The position numbers were made by a program, and so were the translations under genes. A DNA stretch of 64,000 bases from the NCBI RefSeq assembly GCF_021134715.1, contig NC_060018.1:9255501-9319500 (forward strand). The letters run 5' to 3'. Of this stretch, positions 41,913 through 53,460 are shown piece by piece (the stretch's first letter is position 1; every line of letters starts with the position of its first letter). The DNA is from Daphnia pulex (Eukaryota; Arthropoda; Branchiopoda; Diplostraca; Daphniidae). The notes under the pieces were generated by a model that searched no databases, was not told where the DNA came from, and was given only the letters and a program-made list of their open reading frames with translations.

Positions 41913-42619
41913 AAATTCTGTCTGTCGAAGATTCCCCACTGTTTTTCAAGGGCAAAAAATCAAGACACATTTGATAACACGATAAAATACTATGAAATTT
42001 TTAAATTTCAATTACTGTGTTGATTCAAGTTTTTCTCAGTTTCGCTAAATTCACTGAAAAATTCATTGTAAAATTCTATGTCATCAGCCACCAGTCGTCT
42101 AACGGAAAAGTAATTTCCAATGTTTCAAAACTATTGATGTAACCAACAGTTTCTAAAACAACGATTTTTTAAAAATTGTCATGAATGTTATAGTCAATAT
42201 TAGTTTCTTATACATCAAGTGCTATTCTTTTCTTTTTCTAGAGTATTGTTTGAGGATACTTTTCACGTTATTGACAACTGAGCAAACTGTTTCTTTATCC
42301 GAAACCTCTTTTGAAACATTTTCGTCTGATTCATCGATCTTTTCCTCTATTCTCTGCATGAATACACAGCACATAAACACACGTTTTTTGTTTCGTTTGT
42401 CTTTCATTTCCAAATTGTTTTATTACCATTTTTACATTGGATTTTTTCTTTTTCCAAGGTGCAATACTGACAAATTCACTTATTTTCCACGGCAAAGCTG
42501 ATTACTACGAAAAGTATGAAAACTAAAGATTAATTGGGTGTGTACATTATCGCTCATTACGTGCACTACCCCACCAAAAAAATGCTCTTCTGGTTTTAGT
42601 TGTCGAATGGGACGTCAAA

Positions 42620-44620
42620 CAACCTCGACTGGTACGAATTCCGTCGGCGGTCAATCTCCTTTTTCAATTTAAACTTTTCCTTAGACAGAATATCTTCCTC
42701 TTTCATTCTTGTTTTCAAGAAAGGCAACTCTGACCGAGTTTGTTTCTAATAGCACCAACGGATGAATTTCTCGGATATAATCGTCTCCACTTTAACCACT
42801 CGAACTAAGCAGTGGGATCCGGGAGAAACCTCGCTCACTCCAGATTTTTTAAAACTGTGTTCTCAGCATCTCGTAAGTCGAAAAGTCAAGCCTGCTTTCT
42901 CGGTATCTATAAAGCTAGATGCAACGCCAGTTTCACTTATTTTTACAATAACTCATGGAATTAACCAAAATGTGAGGCCTTTCGCGCTGGAAGTTCCAAA
43001 GATTGGTCTAAGACTGGACATATTCTTGAAATTTCTTATCCGTCTGTAATTCACGACCTGCTAATGATACCATTTCCTTTTCAGCACCGAGAAAATTAGT
43101 TCCATTGTACCTTAAACCTTCCGAGGATTTCGTACACTCTCAACAAAACGGTGGAAACAGTATAATAAATCAGGCATCGACAGCGAATGGGATAGATCTA
43201 TATAGATGTAACAGGTGAACCAACAAGAAATAAGCAAGTCTTACCGTTTTGTAATTCTCTATCTATAAGTTGGAACCCTGACTGGTGCACCCGTTCTTTG
43301 AAAAGACCTTCCCTCTTGAGACAATTAGAGATTTTTGATGAATCAATTTTCACCGTTGACCAATCGTGGTTAAAAAGATATTTCGTCACATGTTTAGCAT
43401 GCGCAGCATGCCCCGTTCAGCTGAAACCACCATCTAGGGTAGGTCCTGTAGCCATATGTCATTCGGCTGTTTCAGGAACTTGACCCGTCGATGAGAAACG
43501 AACATGTAGCAACATTCGCTGTATTCATCTTTCCTGGAACAAAATTCTATTCCCTTGATTATGTTAGGCATTGGATTTCTCCAGTTTTATAAAAAAACAA
43601 ACGGCGTTTAATGAGTTCCGTTTTGTATTCGAATCAGTCAAGAACTATATGGTGAGCTCAGGAATGTTCAAAGCCTCTGGCACATACATAGAAAGTTGAG
43701 CGCCAAGAAGAGCTGCGTAAATTTACGATTTGGGAATAGAGATTGTTTTACAAGGAGTTTCTTCTTCGCCATCACTACGTAAGTATTGGTGTTCATATAC
43801 ACCGTAGCTGCCGTTGCTTCTTCAGAGGCATCACAAAAGGTCAGAAGTTGAATACTCTCGACTCTCTTCTTATTTTACCAGAGATTTCATGGAATTCATA
43901 TACTTGTTCAACTGTTTAAGCATGCTGAATCGTTGCCAACATATTTTATCCTCTCCAGTCACAGCATCCATCTAATTTAGGCTTTTTATGCCTAATTTAC
44001 GTAATTTAATCTTCACACATCGCACGCGTCCACTTAACTTCGTCCACTCCATCCATTCTGCATATCAAGTCATTCATGCTGGGTTCATAGAAAATTCCCA
44101 GCAGCGTTTCAACTTTGTCGGATGCTAAATTGCATGATGAGACCGCTGTAGATAATTTTCACTGGATTGAAAAACTGCCACCAGCCTAGATGCTGAGATA
44201 AAAATCTCTTCCTGCAAGGTCAACCTGAATATTTATTGCGTTTTCAGTAGCTTTTTCTTCACTATCGATGGATTTCAACAAAAAGTTATCCATGAATGAA
44301 ACCATAGTTCAGAAAGAACATTACTGATGGAGTGTAACTTTGGCCACGGATTCTTCTCGTAGAATTGTAAGCCGACACAATCCAGTCGAGTACGAGTAAA
44401 AAGGATGCCTGGATTGGAGCAGAGATATTATCTGGCACAGAATCTAGATGTCTAAGAAGGAACTGTTGAACTGTTTATCCCAAAGTTCTTCAAGAACTGA
44501 TGCTGTGTAACTTTGGCAAGATCATGTTTTTATCGTGGGACAATCAACCAACACAATAAATTTACGTACGAGTAAAAAGGCTGCCTAGATTTGGGTGGGA
44601 AATCAGAGATATTATGGCAG
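42620..44620 (-). pseudogene. BEL/Pao retrotransposon pol relic
   Basis: Decayed pieces appear in correct pol order on the - strand. An RT portion near 44,300 has FMDNFLLKSIDSEEKATENA (family usually VDD) and KVETLLGIFYEP. An RNase H/connection near 43,720 has CKTISIPKS and IYAALLGAQLSMYVPEAL, the BEL motif region normally containing PRLELCAALLGA, then FLTDSN. Near 43,100 an integrase trace reads YNGTNFLGAEKEM. Many stops and frameshifts. The segment near 44,390-44,650 contains an internal direct duplication. Confidence 0.55.
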
Positions 44621-44650
44621 AGAATCTAGTTTGCTGAGAAAGAAATGTTT

Positions 44651-47257
44651 TTTTTTTCTATTCAACGTCTGCCTAGATAAAGCCATGACCACGCTTTTGG
44701 TGACGCTCGTCTGCTAAATGAGTATGCATTTTGAATAATTCAAAATAGATTGCAAATAGATAATAGGTGTGCATCGAGTTCCATATACATGTTAATCTCC
44801 ATAACTTGCCACCAAAAATGGAGATAGACGGACGTTATTGCGTATGTGAAACCCCTAAAAAACTCACCCACCTCTTTTTGTCCTCACGAATGTGTTGACA
44901 AAAGACATCAGTTCACCTTTTTTGTGCAGAGTGCGTTTTTATATACATACAAGTGTAAGGGAAATAGATAATAGACACTTATTATTGGCTTATACATTTT
45001 TTTTAGTATCATCTGGGGAAAAAATGTCTAGTGCAAGCGACTCATTTAGGAAATTGATGACCCATCACTCTTGGTGGTAATCGATGCCCCACTCCTCCGT
45101 GATACCCAATAACCTAATTCCGTCCATATAACAAACGAGTCGGGTCACCAGCACTTTATGGCCATAAAAAAATCAAAAATGACGCGCTCTTTTCCTTATA
45201 TTTTCCCATATATCTTGCCTCATTTTGAAATTTAAATATACTCACAAACGACGAAAATGTTCATATACGTGTTTATGTAATCCTGTCGCCCTGCCACAAC
45301 GTTTTCCCTATAAATAGCTGCCAAGAGTAGCCAAGATTAAGTCGTCTTAAACTTTCGTAATCTAAGCTCCAAATCTGGGTTATCCGGATTATTGGTAACA
45401 AGAATAAATTAATTTATACATGGCAAAAGCGGATTATATGAATTGATCTGAACCAAAACACGGATGATCTTCCTTTAAATTCTTCTCGCCACTCTATTTC
45501 GGTGAGAATAAGAAAAGAAAATGAGAGATTAATCAACGATTTCACGTGATACTGTGGGTAGTGACAACACCTGCCAACCATGCCATCAACCATTTTTTCA
45601 CTTCTGCGCTGATGTGATTGTCCTTTTAGAATTATTGAAGAGAAGAGAAGGACAATCTTTCACGTATCGCTTGTCATTTTTTCTTCTCCTTCTTCTACTA
45701 GGAAAATTGAGTGAAAGAAAGGGTGGAGGGGAGAGGTATATAGAGGAAAATTTAACTTGCCACTTGTTTGTTTCCCCTTTGGTGATTGGGTTTCACAATC
45801 AAAATGGATATCCATTTCCATTCATTTCCCTTTCGAGTGTAAAATGAAGGATCCAGGTTATTCTCTCCATATATTGATTACTAAATGATTCAATTCACAT
45901 CATACGTTGGCCAGGAGTGTATAGTTTTTCTTACTATAACTGTAATTGTGATGTGTCATGAACTAGTGTTACGCGCCGGGAAGAAAGTACGATTAGAGGA
46001 CACCCAAAGACATCCGGATTCTACGAATAAGGCTACGCAACTCAATCGTACAGAGGAAGACACCGAGAAGACTGGAGGAGAGTGAAGAGGAGAGTGAAGA
46101 GGAGAAGGAGTAGTTAGATTGAGACGAGGATGTAAGGCGGACGTGTATCCAGAGGGAAGACGGAGTGCAACCCGAGAATCAAGAAGAATGATCTACACGT
46201 AAATATTTAATGAAGTGTTCTGTTTATGTAACTATTCTATGTCGTGTGTGAACAATATAAAGAAGAATGACTTTCTTACTCTAACACTAGATAACATTAA
46301 ACAATTTCATGGGTGAACCAATTTCATCACCCGACCTTCTCACTGAAAACGCTCCGTTTCTCCAATCTCCACAACTGTTTTATCGAGCAGATCATCTCCA
46401 CTTTAGTACTATGAAGTCTAGGAGTACTAGTAATTCCACTCTAGTGGAAGGGGCACTGCACCCAATTATCTGAAACGGGAGCAAAACGTCCGCTTTCTTT
46501 AAGTGGAAAATTGACAATTTCATCGACATTTGCAAGGAAAAAATATTTTTTATGCCATGAAGAAGTAATTGTGTCCATTACACGTTGTGTAATTTTTTTC
46601 TACTCAACATTTGAAGCAGACCAGCATAAATCCATCATGCATCCACAAGAGTAAATTTAACTTGTAATTTCTTGTTCGAGTATAATTTATATTTTAAAAT
46701 TAATGGCATATGTGTGAATGTGAGAAAATGTGCAACTTGGGAAAAGAAATCATTTAAAGAAATGCTCACTCACAGTCTATGTGTTGTTGGGTGGGAAAAA
46801 CTCAATTGCCTTCGTCTGGTCTCCCTATATCATTACGAACAGGTTTGATTGTTTTAGATTATTTGTTTACACGGTGCAATATAGTTTAATTTGCAGTTGT
46901 ATAGTTTAGTAAAGTTTTAAAAATGCAATGTTATTGTTTTCTTTGCATTTTAGTTTTATGAAAACGAGTTTTAAAAATGGGAAACTGTGACTTGTCTCGA
47001 AATTTTGATTTTATGAAAACAATAAGTTAAACTTTCACGATGTAGAAAAAAGAGCAATCAATCTTTATAGCTTTAAATTTCCAATCTAAAAATTGATAGA
47101 CATATATAGACGGAGAAAAATATGTAAAATCCTTTTCATTATTTCTAATGGTCATTCGAACCGATTTCTAACCAAAGTACAAGCCGTAAAACGGTCCAAA
47201 CGAACCGGTTGAAACGGACCTTTAATTACACATAACTAATTCTATTTTTTACTTTGC
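44651..47257. other. Non-coding; possible solo LTR at about 45,975-46,303
   Basis: No supported gene. From TGTTACGCGCCGGG (about 45,968) to AACATTAAACA (about 46,303) the sequence is purine-rich, has TG...CA ends and looks like an LTR of an unidentified retroelement, but no partner or target duplication is certain. A hydrophobic short ORF at 45,885-46,085 overlaps it and is probably not a gene. Confidence 0.35.
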
Positions 47258-47475
47258 AGTGCCAAGAAACACCAACAAAGCCGTCCCAAGCAACTATGTA
47301 GTGCGCGATCCACCCGCCAAGTTGAGAAAAGCCATCGCAAAAGTACAAGCTTCCGCCAAAACAGTCGTGAAGAATGGAAGAGAGAAAACGGCCTGGCGCC
47401 TAATAGTGCTGCTCTTTCTATTGCAATTCTTCCAGCTGACGAAATTATCACGTCCCTTGGCTTTGACGAAATTTA
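47258..47475 (+). CDS. Unidentified basic exon
   Basis: A TTTACTTTGCAG acceptor is followed by a frame reading AKKHQQSRPKQLCSARSTRQ, a basic segment, then EWKRENGLAPNSAALSIAIL and ending ADEIITSLGFDEI with a stop. The change from basic to a mixed, helix-like C-terminus suggests a real terminal exon. Not recognised. Upstream exons are not found. Confidence 0.35.
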
Positions 47476-47528
47476 GATTGATTTTAAATAATAATGCAAA
47501 GTTCGTTTTTTCCCTGTATGTTTGTAGG

Positions 47529-47810
47529 CAAGTGTCAGCAAGTCTTGGAATCGCCGAAGTGTTTTCCTCTTCCAGCGCGGTGCGCGTATCGCCTTACGTC
47601 ACCAACAACGGTCCAGTTTGCTCACTCTGCGAGCAACGGGTGCACACATTGGAGCATTCTAATCTTGCTAACTGCGGATGGATGGGATGGGACGGATGGG
47701 CCAATCGCATCGTAACCATCTATCGTAGAATCACCGACCAATACGTGCTCAGCGATGCGGGGCGAGATGTCTCTGGAGGATGGGCAAAATCTTTTATTCT
47801 GAAAAATTAG
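47529..47810 (+). CDS. Unidentified open segment after a splice acceptor
   Basis: After TTTGTAG at 47,528 the sequence is GC-richer than its surroundings and open in two + frames. One of them has CSLCEQRVHTLEHSNLANCG and then WMGWDGWANRIVTIYRRI, like the Cys-rich end of a non-LTR retrotransposon or nuclease-like protein. Weakly supported. Confidence 0.25.
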   Translation, partial: QVSASLGIAEVFSSSSAVRVSPYVTNNGPVCSLCEQRVHTLEHSNLANCGWMGWDGWANRIVTIYRRITDQYVLSDAGRDVSGGWAKSFILKN

Positions 47811-47815
47811 ATTTT

Positions 47816-49420
47816 TTTTAAAGGTCTGGTTCGCCCGAAAACTGATGTCAAAAATCAGAAAAAAACACTACAATTTTTTGGGGGGTCCCTTAGTTTTTAT
47901 AAAATAACTTAAAATCTATGCTAGCTAGAACATTGCGGATTTCACCATTGGGTTTTTCGTAAAATTCTACACAAAATGGTTTATACGGGGACTGGCTACG
48001 ATGCCTTCGTCACCCTTTTCCGAAAATTGTAAACCCCTAAAACCCCCAATTTTGGCCTGATTGAGTGGTGGACTCAGTGTTAAATCTAGAAACACAATTG
48101 AATTGCACTACATTCCGAGGGCTGGATCTAGCAACTGTGTTTGTCGTGTCAATAAGGACCTTGACTTTATAGGTTATTCCATAAACAACAATCCCTTTTT
48201 CTTGCAAGACCCGAAGTTCTTCGACAATGGGATCCATTAGCCTTTTGCTCGCTGACTTTTTATTACAAACGAAAGGTCAATAAGAATGACGAAACCACGT
48301 CTTTTTTTATAGCTGGCTTCGTCAATAACTGTTAAAAAAGGCCAAAATCCAAATTTGATAACGTAAAATATGGATAAGTATTTCTTTAAACCATACAAGA
48401 AATTACGTGAATGAAAACCAAAATACCTTAAAGCAGCTGGCTCCGTCTAAGTTCAGCTGGAAAGTAATTGTAAAATAATTGATTGACCCATCATTCCTCA
48501 GTAACATTTTTCCTGTGTTTACGTCTCCCCTGAAATTCGGATCTTCATCCCTCTTCTCATGGGCTATACAACGATAGCGAATATAATAATCTATTTGTTT
48601 CCTAATTGGAAGGAAATAACAGTTTTTCTTGTTATCCGAACTATAACGGTGACCACAGGGCTGCACAGCGACCGGTGTTTATTTTTTCTTTAGAATTGAA
48701 GTCAATAACAGTTGGTAATATTGGTCTTGGTTACAAACCCAAATTTTTTGGTTGCGGCCTTGTTCGCATGTTCATATTTCTGCAAAAAGGTTATGAACGC
48801 TTGTCAGCTATTTGTAAGGACAATTTGATGCAATTCGATGTGTGTGCATATAATCCCTTAAGGCAACTTTTTTCATACTCAAATAATTTGAGATACATAA
48901 AATAGGAAGAAAAATCGAATGATGAATTTCACTAACTGAATAATCCTCTGACATCTGTTTTTTAAATGTATAATACTTTGTTAATTATTTTTTATTTCAT
49001 TATATAACTTCATTTTAAACTGTATTGTCAAGTGATAAAGCTTACCTCTTCAGCCACATCAGACTCCAACGAACAATTTGATGAGGTTGATGAGAGTAAA
49101 TCAAAATATTTGGTATACTTTCAACACTTGCATGTTGATGGTTTCCTTCAACTGGATTTCCAGTTATTTCATTTGGATCAATAGTCACTTCATTCCTAAT
49201 AGTTTATGTGAACAAATACGTAATATGAAATTTCTGCAATAATTTTAACCGTTGTTGATTCATTTTGTAAATCCTGATTTATGCGTTTCAATTGTGGGAA
49301 GACTTGGCCATATCTTCTTCTGCTTCTTTCTCGCATTTCTTTTATTTGACATTTTAAAACTTGAAAAACGATCCACGAATTCGTTCTTAGACATGACGAA
49401 TAAGAAATAATCAAAACATT
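47816..49420 (-). pseudogene. Transposase-derived gene relic (Transposase_21-like)
   Basis: Ordered - strand fragments: exon 49,195-49,047 with TATTAG acceptor and GTAAGC donor (NEVTIDPNEITGNPVEGNHQ), then at 48,660-48,420 DPNFRGDVNTGKML and FQLNLDGASCFK, then at 48,237-48,050 PIVEELRVLQEKGIVVYGIT and KVLIDTTNTVARSSPRNVVQ. The pattern 'GKMY..N..L..N.DG..VFK' followed by 'P.VEEL..L...G' matches transposase-derived proteins of the EnSpm/CACTA type that are abundant in invertebrates. Frameshifts and missing parts indicate decay. Confidence 0.5.
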
Positions 49421-50730
49421 AAGCTCCAGCTCTCTTAAATTAGCAAAATGAACTAAAGCAAAAAGCAGCTAGATTTACCATATAAGGTAATATTAATAAA
49501 AACTAAAATAACTATTGAAAGGAATATAAATTTTTATAAGAACTTATGTCAGCAAGAACAAGTTAAGCATTTTTTTATCTCACTGAACCTTTTACTTAAC
49601 TCTTCTGATTTCAGCATACCATTTCCGCTCCTTAACCCATTTAAGCTAAATTAGCTGAAATTGGTATTCTTAAGTAGCTCTCAAGTAGCGGGGAGCTTTT
49701 TTTGTACGGGTAAACCGCTTGTGGTAGAGCCAAAAAACGAACTTCGCCTCTGAATATGAATAATGCTATATGATGAACTTCCTTTCCTTTTCTTATTAGT
49801 GATGCTGCATCTCCATCATTTGTTACACTGGATTGGAGAATTCTGATGTAACACGAATGTATTTGAAACTTCTACATTCGAGGGCACACAGTAATAGAGT
49901 GACGCCGTAAGAGACACTGCATCGCCTATTTATGTGGGTGAAAAGCAAGGTCGAAAGACCAAGTGCTTTCGCTCTTGCTGATTCCTCGAAAGAAGACGAT
50001 ACATGCCTTACTACATGTTATGTTTCTACGAACTACGAAACATCCCTTACCACTTATTACTAAAACAGGTGAAATGTACGAGTGCATTCACCCTTGCTTG
50101 TTTCAAAGAAGGCTGCCTATTTGTTACTATGCAATGTCGAACGTACTAGTACATTCACCCTTGGTTTTTTATGAAAGGTGATAAATACAAATTGTATGAG
50201 CTCAACGTAAGTATGTCACGTGATCTCAACGTGAAAATCTTTACACAAACGAGCATAACAGGTAAAGAAAATCGCTGGACAGTTGTGCTAATCAATGATA
50301 AAACTGAGTTTACCTTATTCATTACAGGACCACTGCCTACCAAATCTGGACATAGATATAAATTGTCACTGCTGTCAATATCCCGCTGGTCCAAATGACC
50401 TTCTGATGAAAAAGTCTCTTCCCTTTTCATTATTGAAGCCAAATCTTCACACACACGTAGTGAATTAAAAGTTAATCCAACTGAAATTCTCCCTCGCAAA
50501 CTCCTTATAATCATTTAACCACTTATTGATGTGTATCATTTTTCTTGAAAGAAAGCCAACGGCATTATGGTGGGAGGTATTTTATTTAATAAATATTTAA
50601 TAATTTCAGAATCCCACCATATCTTTCCCATTAATTCCTCAACAATAATGATCCCATTCAGAGGCTTGGACATCAGAGAATTTGGGACGGAATTTGGAAT
50701 TAATAATTTGACCAGACTTTCCTAACACCC
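49421..50730. other. No recognised gene
   Basis: Contains short overlapping open frames on both strands (50,155-50,514) without a known motif, and three dispersed copies of an 'ACGA...GTGCATTCACCCTTG' word (about 49,956-50,163), suggesting a degenerate local repeat. Confidence 0.35.
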
Positions 50731-51000
50731 CTATTTCAATAAATAATCTTTATTAAACAAGAACACCTTGGCAGTTGGGTGTTCACTCACTGCCGGCCGT
50801 GAATTGCTCATCATCATACCTCGATTGGGCGTGTGCTGCTGGCCGTAGCCACCGCCTCCACCCCTGCGCTCCAAACTGCGGACGCCCAACTCCATAGAAG
50901 GTGAACTGTGGCTGGCAGCTCCGCTGAGGCTCTTTACTTGTTGTGGCGGTGGTTTGTCCGCATTTTCAATAAGTGTCGACCGAGATGGAGGGGGGAGCAA
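50731..51000 (-). CDS. Betaglycan-like gene, linker exon (candidate)
   Basis: - strand open segment, rich in Pro, Ser and Gly, reading ADKPPPQQVKSLSGAASHSS and then ERRGGGGGYGQQHTPNR to a GTATGA donor at about 50,822. It lies between the orphan-domain exons and the membrane exons, where betaglycans have a disordered linker before the ZP module. The acceptor is not certain because the region 5' of it has no clear AG. Confidence 0.5.
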   Translation of the reverse strand: MLPPPSRSTLIENADKPPPQQVKSLSGAASHSSPSMELGVRSLERRGGGGGYGQQHTPNRGMMMSNSRPAVSEHPTAKVFLFNKDYLLK

Positions 51001-51300
51001 AAGGAAAACGACGAGGGCGGATACCCAAGGAAAAAAAATACGATTAATAATTATAGGACGACAAAAAAAAATTCATTTAGTTTGTGAGTCACTCGGAAAC
51101 ATTCTCTCTCCCTCCCTCCCCCCTCCCATGACTGTTTGCGCCCCCAGCGCTCACGCACGAAGAGAAAAACAAAAAAAAGGAGGCGTTCTAATTAGCTCCG
51201 ACTTGTAAGCCTCCGTGATGGACGAGACACAGCTGTTTTCCTGTTAATTGAGCGGATAGGGGTGGTGGTGGTGGTGGAAGGGAGTCGAAAGACGAAGGAG
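51001..51300. other. Intronic low-complexity DNA
   Basis: A runs, CCCTCCC repeats and a GGT trinucleotide repeat (51,260-51,278). Confidence 0.5.
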
Positions 51301-51909
51301 CCCTGGTAGCACACTTACATCCATCGTCTATCATATAGATGTCTTAATGTCTAAATCAAATCTGATCTATCTGCAACCTAAATTGGATATCACATAGATA
51401 CTCAATTTACTACGGCCTTATGCTATCTTCGTATAGATGTCCTATAGATCTACGTTTCTCATGCGATCACGGACATCCATTTGTGTCTAGAAATTAGACG
51501 CTTAACAGACAGACGTAACATGACGTCTGTGAGATGTCCAAATTATCTGTCCACAGGATAGCTTAGGAAGACAAGGACTTTACATTTTCATAATTTTAAC
51601 TGCTAGTATTAATTTAAAGCCGTTGAACAAAACACAGTTAAAAAGTAATATAGAGTGGTGTAGTGGGTAGAGCACTGGAGTACCACTCCAAAGAACGTGG
51701 TTTCGCGCCCATCGAGAAACGTTTCTTTTTTTTCTTTTTGCTTAAATTTAAGTCTTTTGAAGACGGCTGTAAGCCGTACCCATTTAGATGTCTTACAGCG
51801 CGACATTAGTATAGACATAGGCAATCCTATGGACGTCGGGTTAAGACATCTCACTCGGCTGCAAAAGATGGGCGACGTACATCCTATAGATAGAGGCGTG
51901 CTACCAGGG
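51301..51909. repeat. 609-bp TIR element with perfect 12-bp ends
   Basis: Begins CCCTGGTAGCAC and ends with its exact inverse GTGCTACCAGGG. It is AT-rich with many copies of AGATGTC/GACATCT and has no transposase. It lies in an intron of the betaglycan-like gene. Target duplications are not obvious (AG or GGAG at most). Confidence 0.7.
51652..51720 (+). repeat. tRNA-like segment within the TIR element
   Basis: Box A-like TGGTGTAGTGGGTAGAGCAC, an anticodon-arm-like stem (TGGA...TCCA with a 7-base loop) and box B-like GGTTTCGCGCC are spaced as in a tRNA and followed by a T run that could stop pol III. The acceptor stem does not pair well, so this is a tRNA-derived sequence, not a clear tRNA gene. 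Confidence 0.5.
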
Positions 51910-51973
51910 AGGAAGAACGGAGGATGAATGAGGCAAGCGACAACTCTCAAATGGACCCCACAGTCTATCTTAC

Positions 51974-52961
51974 TCGACGATAGAAGGCGGAGTTGCTGCT
52001 GCTGCTGCTTCTCTCCGATGACTATCTCGATGCTGTTGGGGGCCGGCGGCACTTTGACATAGGAGACGGGCGGATTGGGATCGGCCGTCACCGACAAGAT
52101 CAAAAGATCAAACTCTGACGGTAGATTCCGGTTGCTGCGCACGTCGGCCTGTTGCCGGGCTGAAAGTCCGATAATCTCCGCCTGGTGCTCTGCCAGGATC
52201 ATGAGCGAGCTCGTCAGGACAGAGGTGGAAGAGACAATCCAAACGACAGGTTGGGCCGATTTGAGAACCAGGGCCACGTCGCGCGGCTGACTCATCTCCT
52301 CTTCCGCCCATCCACCGGCCGCTATGTGAATGTGGACACTGCTGCTCCTGTTGGTGGTGTTGTTCTTCTTATTATTATTATTCTTAGAGTCTTCGGCCTG
52401 GCCGTTATCCAAATCTATCACGGGAACGTCCCCGTTCCGACGGGGGTAAAAACAAAACGAAATCAGTAAAACAGCCTTCGACCGGTTGCGGCTTCATTCA
52501 GCTGGCCTGGAGGACGGAACTGGGGCTGGTCGTATCGTAGTCGCAAGGCAGAGGAGAAGCGCTGGTTCCGTGGTCGGCGATGGACAGATTCATACGAAGT
52601 CGAAGCTGGGCACCATCGGCGTCCACTTGACTGAACGTGTGAAGAGTTTTGAACCGGCGCTCGACGAAGCACAGCAGTGCATTCCGGCCTTCCTTGGGAC
52701 GGTTGATGACGCCGGCCTTCAAATCTGACAGATCCAGCACGGATTTGCATGTCACCTTAAATTTAATAACAACGAAAGAAATGGGTTAACTATTATCGAC
52801 AGTCAAGCCGGGAATGAATTTTCCCAGCTTACAAAATTTTAAAAAATAATCAAAGACGACAATCAAAGAATACTTACAATAATCGCGTGTTGTTGCGAAC
52901 TCGGGTCCAATCCGCTTCCCAATTTAACATTGATGCCCCCTTCTCCTCTCTTTTTTCTTCC
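51974..52961 (-). CDS. TGFBR3-like: Betaglycan-like (TGFBR3) gene, orphan-domain exons
   Basis: Ectodomain part of a TGF-beta co-receptor. Exon 52,961-52,878 (INVKLGSGLDPSSQQHAII) splices in phase to an exon from 52,755 (VTCKSVLDLSDLKAGV, then ALLCFVERRFKTLHTFSQVD). A further exon ends at 51,974 with a GTAAGA donor and reads VALVLKSAQPVVWIVSSTSV, then SEFDLLILSVTADPNPPVSY and VPPAPNSIEIVIGE. This last part follows the vertebrate betaglycan orphan domain (the segment LKCKKSVNWVI...SYTMAPVANRFHLRLE). The splice between the second and third exons (about 52,500-52,424) is unresolved. More 5' exons, including the signal peptide, are expected beyond 53 kb but I cannot identify them. Confidence 0.7.
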
Positions 52962-53050
52962 CTAGTTCTACTCGGCGATTATGGCGTCTTGCCCAAACCA
53001 CATCATTACAGTAAAAGGTGACGAGAGAGAGAGTCTCAGTCTACTAGTCA

Positions 53051-53117
53051 GCTAGAGACTAGTCTGCTAGAGACTAGTCTGCTAGAAACTAGTCTGCTAG
53101 AGACTAGTCTGCTAGAG
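53051..53117. repeat. Tandem repeat of a 15-bp palindromic unit
   Basis: About 4.5 copies of GCTAGAGACTAGTCT, one copy with a single change. Each contains the self-complementary decamer AGACTAGTCT, so the array can fold into many alternative hairpins. Confidence 0.85.
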
Positions 53118-53460
53118 GTGGAGTCGCGGAGGCAGAACTCGTTGACAACAAACGTTGTCAATAAGTGGCTCCTATCTTTTGTAAATGATAAATTAAGATA
53201 AGTTAAGATAAGATATTTTTGGTATCTTTTTGGTATCTTTTATCTTATGTAAAATTCAGTTAAAATCAAGTATTATTAACTTTAGGGTCTGAAAATTCTG
53301 GTAACTTTTGCCCTTAAAGATAAGATACTTAAGATCCCATCTAGCGGTAGAAAATGATTTACTTTGAGGGATGAAATTAGAAAATTTTAAGGCCAAGGCT
53401 GTTCAGACTTCAGATTTCAGAAGACAGAGCTGACAGCTGACTCATCAGGATGTTGCAGAC
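53118..53460. other. No gene; GATAAGATA-rich sequence
   Basis: AT-rich spacer with repeated GATAAG/TATCTT words (53,185-53,250). Confidence 0.5.

Noticed and set aside
45885..46085. Small membrane protein gene
   Set aside because: A short hydrophobic start followed by a charged tail overlaps an LTR-like segment. No homology or splice support.
50155..50514. ZP-module exons of the betaglycan-like gene
   Set aside because: The open frames on both strands show no conserved ZP cysteine pattern or splice structure.
51652..51720. Functional tRNA gene
   Set aside because: Acceptor and T stems do not pair properly. Kept only as a tRNA-like segment.
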